A stretch of DNA of 64,000 nt from JAHEJJ01 sp965212205 (GTDB taxonomy: Bacteria; Bacteroidota; Bacteroidia; Flavobacteriales; Flavobacteriaceae). Under the pieces are notes generated by a model. It was given only the letters and a program-made list of their open reading frames with translations. It did no database searches and was not told the DNA's origin. Location: contig CBDBUX010000001.1 of the NCBI GenBank assembly GCA_965212205.1, forward strand, positions 496,001 to 560,000. Direction: 5' to 3'. A program made the position numbers and the translations under genes. Shown here one piece after another: positions 15,863 to 22,758 of this stretch; the stretch's first letter is position 1, and each line of letters begins with the position of its first letter.

Positions 15863-16429
15863 ATGTACGCAATTGTAGAGATAGCAGGGCAGCAATTTAA
15901 AGTTGCAAAAGACCAGAAAGTGTATGTACACCGCTTGCAGGAAGATGAAGGCAAAAAAGTTAGTTTTCACAATGTTCTCCTGCTCGAAGATGGTAAAAAC
16001 ATCACCGTTGGCGCCCCGGCTATAGACGGAGCCGCTGTTGAGGCCAAAGTCGTAAAACATTTAAAAGGCGATAAGGTAATCGTCTTTAAGAAAAAAAGAC
16101 GAAAAGGATACCAAAAGAAAAATGGTCACAGACAATATCTGACCGAATTAATGATCGAAGGTATCGTTGCTAAAGGTGCCAAGAAAAAAACTGCGGCAAA
16201 ACCTAAGGAAGCTACTCCAAAAGCAGCCAGTACTGCAAAAAAGGCCAGCGCACCAAAAAAGGCTGCTACCACGGCTAAAAAATCAGCACCAAAAAAGGCC
16301 GCTGCTAAACCCGCAACAGACCTCGCTGGAAAAACAGTAGCTGAATTGAAGGAAATGGCAAAAGCTAAAGGTATCACCGGACTCTCATCGATGAAGAAGG
16401 CTGATTTGATCAAAGCATTGAGTAAGTAA
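15863..16429 (+). CDS. rplU: Large-subunit ribosomal protein bL21 with a C-terminal extension
   Basis: Residues 1 to about 103 are a normal bL21 ('MYAIVEIAGQQFKVAKDQ', 'GDKVIVFKKKRRKGYQKKNG'). The usual protein ends there, but here a Lys/Ala/Pro-rich linker (about 105-148, with repeated 'APKKA' units) follows and then a compact SAP/Rho-N-like helix pair ('LAGKTVAELKEMAKAKG', 'MKKADLIKALSK', about 152-188). SAP/Rho-N modules bind nucleic acid, so the tail may contact RNA. bL21 binds 23S rRNA early in assembly. rpmA follows after 21 bases. Confidence 0.96.
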   Translation: MYAIVEIAGQQFKVAKDQKVYVHRLQEDEGKKVSFHNVLLLEDGKNITVGAPAIDGAAVEAKVVKHLKGDKVIVFKKKRRKGYQKKNGHRQYLTELMIEGIVAKGAKKKTAAKPKEATPKAASTAKKASAPKKAATTAKKSAPKKAAAKPATDLAGKTVAELKEMAKAKGITGLSSMKKADLIKALSK

Positions 16430-16450
16430 GAAAAATAAAATCAATACATC

Positions 16451-16711
16451 ATGGCACATAAGAAAGGTGTAGGTAGTTCTAAAAACGGTAGAGAATCCGA
16501 ATCGAAACGACTCGGGGTAAAAATATATGGTGGGCAGGCTGCCTTGGCCGGAAATATTATCGTAAGGCAAAGAGGCACAAAGCACAATCCTGGCGATAAT
16601 GTTTATGCCGGGAAAGACCACAGTTTGCACGCCAAGGTCGATGGAATAGTGCGATTTGAAAAGAAGGCGAGTGGTAAATCTTATGTTTACATCGATCCTT
16701 TCAACGCATAA
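16451..16711 (+). CDS. rpmA: Large-subunit ribosomal protein bL27
   Basis: An 86-residue bL27 with the conserved N-terminal 'MAHKKGVGSSKNGRESESKR' that reaches towards the peptidyl-transferase centre, and the core 'GGQAALAGNIIVRQRGTKHN'. There is no N-terminal cleavage extension of the Firmicutes kind. It is cotranscribed with rplU and followed by a strong terminator. Confidence 0.98.
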   Translation: MAHKKGVGSSKNGRESESKRLGVKIYGGQAALAGNIIVRQRGTKHNPGDNVYAGKDHSLHAKVDGIVRFEKKASGKSYVYIDPFNA

Positions 16712-16732
16712 AATCAGAATAATATAATTTGC

Positions 16733-16758
16733 AAACCCCGGTTTTCCGGGGTTTTTTT
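16733..16758 (+). terminator. Terminator of rplU-rpmA
   Basis: A 9-bp G/C-rich stem (16733-16741 with 16746-16754), a TTTT loop, and a T run to 16758. Confidence 0.93.
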
Positions 16759-16796
16759 ATGGCTTGGAGATAGTAGTAGACGTGAAGCCCAACAAC

Positions 16797-17318
16797 TCAT
16801 ATCAAGGCTTCTGCAACTTCTTTCCAATTGTTTACTCTCTCGAAATCATCAGAATGAACATTGTGCGGTGAGGTAAAAAGAATAGACCTTCCATTAAATT
16901 TCCTGAGATTATAACTGCGATCGTCGATCAGGATGTCTCCCTTTAATATATGCTTGTCTCCGCATAGAATCCTGTTCTTCCAATTTATAAATGGAAAAAA
17001 TTCATCGAGCCAATCCGATTTCTCCTTTAGCGAATTTGGATATTGCATCGCAGCAGAGGCGATATAAAGATCGTAGCGCTTTACAAGTTGTTCCATGATT
17101 TGCCGACTGCCAGCAATCGGGTTCAGCATACTAAAAAAGCCTTCTCGGGTAGCATGCATTCTAACACTTTCCTGCCTTTCAGCCGGAACACATTGCCATA
17201 CTTCCTTGCCATAACATTGCGCTATTGTGAGTTGTTCATCAAAATCACGATTATAAATATCAATGTGTGCCATATAGGTGTCGGCGATCACCTCATCCAT
17301 GTCCACAAATAGTGTCAT
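16797..17318 (-). CDS. 5'(3')-deoxyribonucleotidase (NT5C family)
   Basis: A 173-residue HAD-superfamily hydrolase. Motif I is 'LFVDMDEVIADT' with nucleophile Asp6 and acid Asp8. A 'SAAMQYP' region provides the motif II Ser near residue 93. 'GDILIDDRSYNL' (about residue 127-138) provides the C-terminal metal-binding Asp pair. Length and motifs match bacterial pyrimidine 5'-nucleotidases that dephosphorylate dNMPs. It is cytosolic. It lies downstream of ahcY on the same strand but is separated by a strong hairpin, so it may be a separate unit. Confidence 0.85.
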   Translation of the reverse strand: MTLFVDMDEVIADTYMAHIDIYNRDFDEQLTIAQCYGKEVWQCVPAERQESVRMHATREGFFSMLNPIAGSRQIMEQLVKRYDLYIASAAMQYPNSLKEKSDWLDEFFPFINWKNRILCGDKHILKGDILIDDRSYNLRKFNGRSILFTSPHNVHSDDFERVNNWKEVAEALI

Positions 17319-17362
17319 ATCCCCAAATAATTATTGTTCAAAGATAACCCGATTCTAAACAC

Positions 17363-17391
17363 CAACCCCCGGGTAAATAGCCCGGGGGTTG
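17363..17391 (-). terminator. Hairpin terminator downstream of ahcY
   Basis: An 11-bp perfect stem (17363-17373 with 17381-17391) and a 7-nt loop, 22 bases after the ahcY stop. The T run on the minus strand is weak, so termination may be partial. Confidence 0.7.
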
Positions 17392-17413
17392 AATTTGTTA
17401 AGATCATAGTTAT

Positions 17414-18730
17414 TTAATATCGGTAATAGTCTGGTTTAAAAGGTCCTTTAACTTTTACACCGATATACTTGGCCTGATCCTCGTTAAGTTCGGTTAATTC
17501 TGCACCAAGCCGTCCCAGATGAAGCCTTGCCACTTTCTCATCCAGGTGTTTTGGTAACATATAGACCTTATTCTCATACTGATCGCTGTTGTTCCAGAGT
17601 TCTATCTGAGCCAGTGTCTGATTGGTAAAGGAATTGCTCATCACAAAACTTGGATGGCCTGTGGCGCAGCCGAGGTTTACCAAACGACCCTCTGCCAGAA
17701 TAATAATATCCTTTCCATCGATGGTATACTTGTCTACCTGCGGTTTAATCTCGTCTTTGGTATGGCCATACTGTTCGTTCAGCCAGGCCATATCGATTTC
17801 GTTATCGAAGTGACCAATATTACAAACGATAACCTTATCGCGCATAGCTTTAAAATGATCTTCACGCAGAATATCTTTATTTCCAGTTGCCGTGATCACC
17901 ACATCGGCCTCCCCGATCACATTCTCAATTCGTTTCACTTCGTAGCCATCCATACAGGCCTGAAGTGCACAGATGGGATCTATTTCAGTAACGGTAACGA
18001 TGGCCCCTGTACCTCTGAAAGAAGCCGCTGTACCTTTACCAACATCACCATAACCGGCTACAACTACTTTTTTACCGGCGAGCATGGTATCGGTTGCCCG
18101 TCGTACCGCATCTACAGCGCTTTCTTTACAGCCGTATTTATTGTCGAACTTAGACTTGGTTACCGAATCGTTTACATTGATAGCCGGCATTGGAAGCACT
18201 CCGTTCTTAAAACGTTCGTAAAGACGATGAACACCAGTGGTGGTTTCTTCAGAAAGTCCTCTGATTCCAGAGGTGAGTTCGGGATATTGATCTAATACCA
18301 TATTGGTCAGGTCGCCCCCGTCGTCCAGAATCATATTTAATGGTTCGCGCCCCTCTCCAAAGAAAAGCGTCTGTTCTATACACCAGTCGAACTCTTCTTC
18401 ATTCATCCCTTTCCAGGCGTAGACTGGAATTCCGGCAGCAGCGATGGCTGCGGCTGCATGGTCTTGTGTCGAGAATATATTACAGGAACTCCAGGTTACT
18501 TCGGCCCCCAGTGCCTTTAGGGTCTCGATAAGAACTGCTGTCTGTATTGTCATATGCAGACATCCTGCGATCCGGGCACCTTTTAATGGCTGGCTTTCAC
18601 GATACTCTTCTCGTAATGCCATTAGACCGGGCATTTCAGCCTCTGCCAATTCTATTTCTTTTCGTCCCCAGTCTGCCAGGGAAATATCTTTAACTTTAAA
18701 AGGTACGTAAGGAATCGTCTTGGTACGCAT
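17414..18730 (-). CDS. ahcY: Adenosylhomocysteinase
   Basis: A 438-residue SAH hydrolase that splits S-adenosylhomocysteine into adenosine and homocysteine in the activated methyl cycle. The NAD-binding motif 'VAGYGDVGKGTAAS' and substrate residues in 'HMTIQTAVLIETL', 'NVNDSVTKSKFDN' and 'NIGHFDNEID' are present, and it ends in the canonical 'KPDYYRY'. The start is ATG 18730, giving 'MRTKTIPYVPFKV', because an in-frame start at 18787 would lie within the promoter. Confidence 0.97.
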   Translation of the reverse strand: MRTKTIPYVPFKVKDISLADWGRKEIELAEAEMPGLMALREEYRESQPLKGARIAGCLHMTIQTAVLIETLKALGAEVTWSSCNIFSTQDHAAAAIAAAGIPVYAWKGMNEEEFDWCIEQTLFFGEGREPLNMILDDGGDLTNMVLDQYPELTSGIRGLSEETTTGVHRLYERFKNGVLPMPAINVNDSVTKSKFDNKYGCKESAVDAVRRATDTMLAGKKVVVAGYGDVGKGTAASFRGTGAIVTVTEIDPICALQACMDGYEVKRIENVIGEADVVITATGNKDILREDHFKAMRDKVIVCNIGHFDNEIDMAWLNEQYGHTKDEIKPQVDKYTIDGKDIIILAEGRLVNLGCATGHPSFVMSNSFTNQTLAQIELWNNSDQYENKVYMLPKHLDEKVARLHLGRLGAELTELNEDQAKYIGVKVKGPFKPDYYRY

Positions 18731-18785
18731 AACTTTTATATTTTTACATTCGTTGCCTTGAATACCACTGTAATCAGTGTTTTGC

Positions 18786-18793
18786 AAAGGTAA
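18786..18793 (-). promoter_or_regulatory. -7 box (TACCTTTG) of ahcY
   Basis: Minus-strand TAnnTTTG match. The implied transcript start near 18780 leaves a 50-base leader before ATG 18730. I saw no SAM or SAH aptamer in that leader. Confidence 0.55.
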
Positions 18794-18813
18794 AAGATAA
18801 CCTAAATATTCCC

Positions 18814-19446
18814 ATGCCTCTTTATAAAACTATTCACATTTCGGGCGATATCGTGGTGCATATATGGAAAATCACCGAAACGGAGGAGGAGTTGAGCCGT
18901 GGAATCAGCCTGACAGATAAGTGTAGCATACGCGTAAGGGGAATGCGGTCCAAATTGCACAGAAAGGGTTTTTTGAGTATCAGGCATCTTATGCAACAAG
19001 AAGGATACCAGGATAAGGATTTGTACTACGATGAAATAGGAAAACCGCATTTGCACGATGGAAATCATATCTCCATAACGCATTCATATATATTTACCGG
19101 GATAATAATAAGCCGTCAACAGCGTGTGGGAATCGATATCGAAAAACAAAGGGAAAAAATTATCCGGATTGCCCGGAAATTTACCACTTTAGATACCAGC
19201 AAGGAAAGAGATACACAAGAACAACTCATTAAAAAGCTGACCAAATTATGGGGTGCAAAAGAATCTCTATACAAGATCTGTGCACTGCAGGGACTCAGTT
19301 TTTATAAAAATATTTTTATCGACCCTGAGTTTGACCAAAAGGACTGGTTTTTGGGCGAGATTGAATTCGATGATTTTTACGCAACATTTCAAATCTCACA
19401 CCTCGAATTTGAAGGTTTTAGTTGTGTATATGCTTTAAAAGATTGA
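18814..19446 (+). CDS. 4'-phosphopantetheinyl transferase superfamily protein
   Basis: A 210-residue protein with the Sfp-type motif series: 'HISITHSY' (about residue 86-93), 'RVGIDIEKQ' with the Mg-binding Asp/Glu pair (about 106-114), and 'LWGAKESLYKI' (about 148-158). It would move phosphopantetheine from CoA to a serine of a carrier protein. AcpS-type enzymes are shorter, so this is the broad-specificity type and could serve fatty-acid or secondary-metabolite carriers. It is divergent from ahcY. The thiamine-region genes follow on the same strand after 6 bases, but a functional link is not obvious. Confidence 0.9.
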   Translation: MPLYKTIHISGDIVVHIWKITETEEELSRGISLTDKCSIRVRGMRSKLHRKGFLSIRHLMQQEGYQDKDLYYDEIGKPHLHDGNHISITHSYIFTGIIISRQQRVGIDIEKQREKIIRIARKFTTLDTSKERDTQEQLIKKLTKLWGAKESLYKICALQGLSFYKNIFIDPEFDQKDWFLGEIEFDDFYATFQISHLEFEGFSCVYALKD

Positions 19447-19452
19447 TGGCCT

Positions 19453-19714
19453 ATGGAAATTTCTGTGGAACTTACACTAAGTCCGTTACAGGACGATTAC
19501 GAGCAGCATGTTATCCGTTTTATAAAGCGCCTAAGGGCATCGGGATTGATGGTTATGGAAAACCCGCTCAGTACACAGGTATTTGGAGGAATATGAGCTG
19601 GTGATGAATACGCTTCAAATGGCAATCAAGGAAAACCTTGAAGTAATGAATCAGGGTCTGTGCTATATAAAAGTGGTCAAGACGAATAGAAGCGATTATG
19701 AGCCTCATTTTTGA
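19453..19714 (+). pseudogene. Thiamine-binding YkoF/MTH1187-type protein, broken by a +1 frameshift
   Basis: ATG 19453 opens a frame reading 'MEISVELTLSPLQDDYEQ' through 'NPLSTQVFG' that stops at TGA 19594. The next frame, from about 19586, continues seamlessly with 'EEYELVMNTLQMAIKENL' and 'IKVVKTNRSDYEPHF', ending at TGA 19712. Removing one G from the 'ggagga' at 19585-19590 restores 'QVFGEYELVM' and an 86-residue protein of the thiamine/HMP-binding Ykof fold. The intact family member would deliver or sense thiamine. The end overlaps the transporter gene by 17 bases, so coupling would have been expected. Sequencing error, real mutation or programmed slippage cannot be separated here. Confidence 0.85.
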
Positions 19715-20336
19715 TTGGTTTTTCAACCAGTATGATGGTGTCCCGTCGTATCTAGTGGTTTTGGAGTTGATCGCAGTGATCTTCGGTTTTTTGAGTGTCT
19801 GGTATGCCAAAAGGGAGAATATTCTAGTGTTCCCAACGGGGATCATTTCAACGGCAATATTCGTCTATATCCTATGGGTATTTGGGCTATTGGGAGATAT
19901 GCTGATCAATGCCTATTATTTTTCCATGAGCATTTATGGCTGGTATGTATGGACCCGAAAAGTAGATGCAACCCATTTTATACCCATATCCAGGATGAAT
20001 GCCAGGGAAAAAGCCTATTCAATACTGCTATTTCTGCTCACCGTGCTATTTGTGACCGCTGTGTACATTTGGTTTGAAAAGTTCGACACCTGGACCGCCT
20101 ATGTGGATACACTTACTACAGCGATATTTTTTGTGGGGATGTGGCTTATGGCCAAAAAGAAATTGGAAAACTGGACCTTTTGGATTATTGGAGATATAAT
20201 TTCTATACCCTTGTATTTGTTTAAAGGACTTATTTTTACCTCGTTCCAATATTTACTCTTTACCCTAATTGCAATCTTTGGATATCTTGCATGGAAGAAA
20301 AACTTAAACAAAAGCCCGCAGACCTTGTTAAAATAG
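19698..20336 (+). CDS. PnuC-family vitamin transporter, probably PnuT (thiamine)
   Basis: A 212-residue inner-membrane protein with about seven hydrophobic helices and the PnuC signature region 'YFSMSIYGWYVWTRK' (about residues 73-87). The family carries out facilitated uptake of nicotinamide riboside (PnuC), thiamine (PnuT) or riboflavin (PnuX), trapping the vitamin by phosphorylation. The adjacent YkoF-like gene and the TPP-controlled receptor favour thiamine. The NadR-type kinase overlapping its 3' end by 46 bases leaves nicotinamide riboside possible. Confidence 0.9.
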   Translation: MSLIFDWFFNQYDGVPSYLVVLELIAVIFGFLSVWYAKRENILVFPTGIISTAIFVYILWVFGLLGDMLINAYYFSMSIYGWYVWTRKVDATHFIPISRMNAREKAYSILLFLLTVLFVTAVYIWFEKFDTWTAYVDTLTTAIFFVGMWLMAKKKLENWTFWIIGDIISIPLYLFKGLIFTSFQYLLFTLIAIFGYLAWKKNLNKSPQTLLK

Positions 20337-20854
20337 TCATATTTGGTCCTGAATCTACGGGTAAGACGACCCTGGCAAAACAGCTAGCCAAGCACTATAA
20401 TACAGAATGGGTTCCCGAATATGCTCGTGAATACTTGCAAGAGAAATGGGACAGGGTACAAAAAACCTGTGAGCCCCATGATCTCCTGCCGATAGCCGAA
20501 GGGCAGATGCGGCTCGAAAATCTGCTCTCGGAAAAGGCCGATAATATTTTGATCTGCGACACCGACCTCCTGGAGACCAAGGTGTATTCAGAGGCATATT
20601 ATGTGGGGTCTTGTGATCCATTACTGGAAAAGTATGCACTCGAAAATAAATACGACCTGTACTTATTAACCGATATTGATATCCCATGGGAAAAAGACGA
20701 TCTTCGTGATAAGCCCGACGAGAGGGAACGAATGTTCGCCTATTTTAAGTCGGCACTTGAAGAAAATCAACGGGATTTTGTTATCTTAAGTGGTGACAAA
20801 TCCGCCCGACTAAAGACAGCTATTTTACACATCGATAAGCTCTTGAACATATGA
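20291..20854 (+). CDS. NadR-type P-loop kinase (AAA_28), vitamin kinase candidate
   Basis: A 187-residue cytosolic protein with Walker A 'IFGPESTGKTTLAKQLA' (about residues 17-33), 'WVPEYAREYL' and Walker-B-like 'NILICDTDLLETKVYSE'. This is the C-terminal ribosylnicotinamide kinase domain of NadR standing alone, without the adenylyltransferase half. It could phosphorylate nicotinamide riboside or, given the neighbours, thiamine, which would pull transport through the PnuC-family protein. It overlaps that gene by 46 bases and the next by 4, so tight co-expression is expected. Confidence 0.85.
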   Translation: MEEKLKQKPADLVKIVIFGPESTGKTTLAKQLAKHYNTEWVPEYAREYLQEKWDRVQKTCEPHDLLPIAEGQMRLENLLSEKADNILICDTDLLETKVYSEAYYVGSCDPLLEKYALENKYDLYLLTDIDIPWEKDDLRDKPDERERMFAYFKSALEENQRDFVILSGDKSARLKTAILHIDKLLNI

Positions 20855-22401
20855 CGAATTTTTCTGATAGAGATCTCAAACAATTATTCTCCAAAGGGAT
20901 CAGTGAAGAAAAAGTATTAGATCAAATACGAATTTTTGAAGAAGGAATACCCTTTATAAAGCTAGACCGTCCGGCGGTAGCAGGCGATGGCATACTAAAG
21001 TTCACCAAGGCCCAGAAAACCAAGCTTGTAAAACTTTATGATGCCAATAGGGACCGCCATAAACTACTTAAATTTGTACCTGCTTCGGGTGCAGCATCGA
21101 GGATGTTTAAATCTCTTTTCGGATTTCTGGATTCCTTTGACCCTGGCAAAGAAGATCTTGCCTCTTTCCTTGCAGGAAGGACCGATAAGGACATTGAGCA
21201 GTTTTACAAGGATATAAAAGACTTCCCTTTTTATCCTGAAGTACAGAAACGGATTAAAAACATCAAAGGAACCAAAGACAAGAAATTACTTGCTTTTATT
21301 CATGAGATGCTGGATCCCGACAAATTAAAATTCGACTTTTATCCGAAAGGATTGCTGCCATTTCACAGGTATAGTGAACATGTGGTAACCGCTTTCGAGG
21401 AACATCTTAAAGAAGGCGCGCTTTATGGAAGTTCCGATAATATTGCCCGCTTGCACTTCACGGTATCGGAACAACACGAAACAATGTTCCATGACCACTA
21501 CCAGGAGATTAAAGGACGACTTACCAGGAATACCAATACAGAATATCTTGTAAACTTTTCTCAACAGAAACCCTCAACGGATACCCTTGCGGTAACTGAA
21601 GAAAATCTACCATTTAGGGAAAACGACGGAAGCCTCCTTTTCAGGCCAGGAGGGCATGGGGCGTTAATAGAAAATCTCAATGATCAGGACGCCGATATAA
21701 TCTTCATTAAGAATATCGACAATGTTGTGGTGGATCGCTATGCAGAAGAAATCGCGTTTAACAAGGAAGTGCTGGCAGGATTGCTTATTCAAATTCAGAA
21801 AAAGGCGCACCGATATGCCAGAATGCTCCATACCGAAGATTTACTGGCCGAGCAACTCAAGGAGATCCATGAATTTCTGTTCCACGAACTCAATGTGCGT
21901 TTTTCAGATAATTATAATTCTTTTAGCATTGCCGAGCAGATCGAGATCCTTAGAGATAAAATCAGCAGACCGATCAGGGTCTGTGGTATGGTCAAGAATC
22001 AGGGAGAACCGGGAGGTGGCCCATTCTGGATCGTCGACCCCCAGAGACATGTCTCCCTCCAAATCGTAGAATCGGCCCAGGTAGATGGAAACGATCCTGA
22101 ACAATCCGATAAGTTTAAAAACTCCACACATTTTAACCCGGTGGATATTGTTTGTGGTGTAAGGAATTACCGAGGGGAGAAATATAATCTTCTCAATTTT
22201 GTAGATCATAGGCAGGGGTTCATTTCAGAAAAAACCAAAGACGGAAAGGCGCTGAAGGCACTCGAATTACCCGGACTTTGGAATGGGGCCATGTCGTACT
22301 GGAATTCGATATTTGTGGAGGTCCCGTTGATTACATTTAACCCTGTTAAATCGGTTAATGACCTGTTGAGACCACAACACCAACCAGAGGGCCAATCCTG
22401 A
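20851..22401 (+). CDS. DUF4301 family protein, function unknown
   Basis: A 516-residue cytosolic protein of DUF4301, a Bacteroidota family. The N-terminal 'LKFVPASGAASRMFKSLF' (about residues 70-87) resembles the substrate loop of nucleotide-sugar pyrophosphorylases, and 'FRPGGHGALIENLNDQDAD' (about 267-285) resembles UTP-glucose-1-phosphate uridylyltransferase-type enzymes. The C-terminal part contains 'CGMVKNQGEPGGGPFWI' (about 379-395). The 4-base ATGA overlap with the kinase suggests translational coupling. A nucleotidyl-transfer role is my inference and the substrate is unknown. Confidence 0.85.
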   Translation: MTNFSDRDLKQLFSKGISEEKVLDQIRIFEEGIPFIKLDRPAVAGDGILKFTKAQKTKLVKLYDANRDRHKLLKFVPASGAASRMFKSLFGFLDSFDPGKEDLASFLAGRTDKDIEQFYKDIKDFPFYPEVQKRIKNIKGTKDKKLLAFIHEMLDPDKLKFDFYPKGLLPFHRYSEHVVTAFEEHLKEGALYGSSDNIARLHFTVSEQHETMFHDHYQEIKGRLTRNTNTEYLVNFSQQKPSTDTLAVTEENLPFRENDGSLLFRPGGHGALIENLNDQDADIIFIKNIDNVVVDRYAEEIAFNKEVLAGLLIQIQKKAHRYARMLHTEDLLAEQLKEIHEFLFHELNVRFSDNYNSFSIAEQIEILRDKISRPIRVCGMVKNQGEPGGGPFWIVDPQRHVSLQIVESAQVDGNDPEQSDKFKNSTHFNPVDIVCGVRNYRGEKYNLLNFVDHRQGFISEKTKDGKALKALELPGLWNGAMSYWNSIFVEVPLITFNPVKSVNDLLRPQHQPEGQS

Positions 22402-22475
22402 CACAAAATCTCAGGTAGAAAGCTTCCTTTTAAAAACCTTCTTAAGCAAGGCTATGAATTCTCGGATTCCTGTCT

Positions 22476-22483
22476 TACTTTTG
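22476..22483 (+). promoter_or_regulatory. -7 box (TACTTTTG) of the riboswitch-controlled transcript
   Basis: TAnnTTTG match placing the transcript start near 22490, exactly at the 5' edge of the TPP aptamer. Confidence 0.65.
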
Positions 22484-22489
22484 TCCTGT

Positions 22490-22600
22490 CTCAAAGGGGT
22501 GCTTTTTTATATAAAAACGAATTCTTTATTCGTCTTCAAGGTAAAAAGGCTGAGATTAAACCCATTGAACCTGGGCGGGTAATGCCGCCGAGGGATGCCG
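22490..22600 (+). promoter_or_regulatory. TPP riboswitch (THI element)
   Basis: The conserved blocks occur in order: GGGGTGC (22496-22502), an A/T-rich P3 arm containing an acgaat/attcgt hairpin (22517-22533), GCTGAGA (22549-22555), AACCC (22559-22563), TTGAACCTG (22565-22573), the P5 stem GGCGGGTAATGCCGCC (22574-22589) and GAGGGA (22590-22595). These match the thiamine pyrophosphate aptamer. It lies in the 355-base gap upstream of the TonB-dependent receptor. In Bacteroidota such elements repress thiamine transport when TPP is abundant. Confidence 0.94.
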
Positions 22601-22738
22601 GAAGAAGGGTTTTAGAACCACTTATTCGGCACGAGATGAAGAGCCAGACTCCTATTAAACAGCGCTGGCAGCATCTTTCCCTTGGGTAGTGGACCAACGT
22701 TTTATTGCACTTAATATAAAAGAATAATCACCCCTTTT

Positions 22739-22758
22739 ATTCGTAAAAAAATACGAAT
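22739..22758 (+). promoter_or_regulatory. Start-codon hairpin in the riboswitch leader
   Basis: A 7-bp perfect stem attcgta/tacgaat (22739-22745 with 22752-22758) with an A6 loop, covering the first two bases of the receptor ATG. Immediately upstream, 22729-22737 (caccccttt) is the exact complement of 22493-22501 in the aptamer. Both are plausible parts of the expression platform. Confidence 0.6.

Noticed and set aside
16126..16413. 95-codon minus-strand open frame inside rplU, rich in Ala and Phe
   Set aside because: It is the antisense of the repetitive Lys/Ala codons of the bL21 tail; the plus-strand gene is certain.
17654..18295. 213-codon plus-strand open frame
   Set aside because: It lies wholly antisense to adenosylhomocysteinase and has no domain, signal or regulatory context.
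18731..18813. Search for a SAM or SAH riboswitch ahead of ahcY
   Set aside because: The leader is only about 50 bases and shows none of the conserved aptamer blocks.
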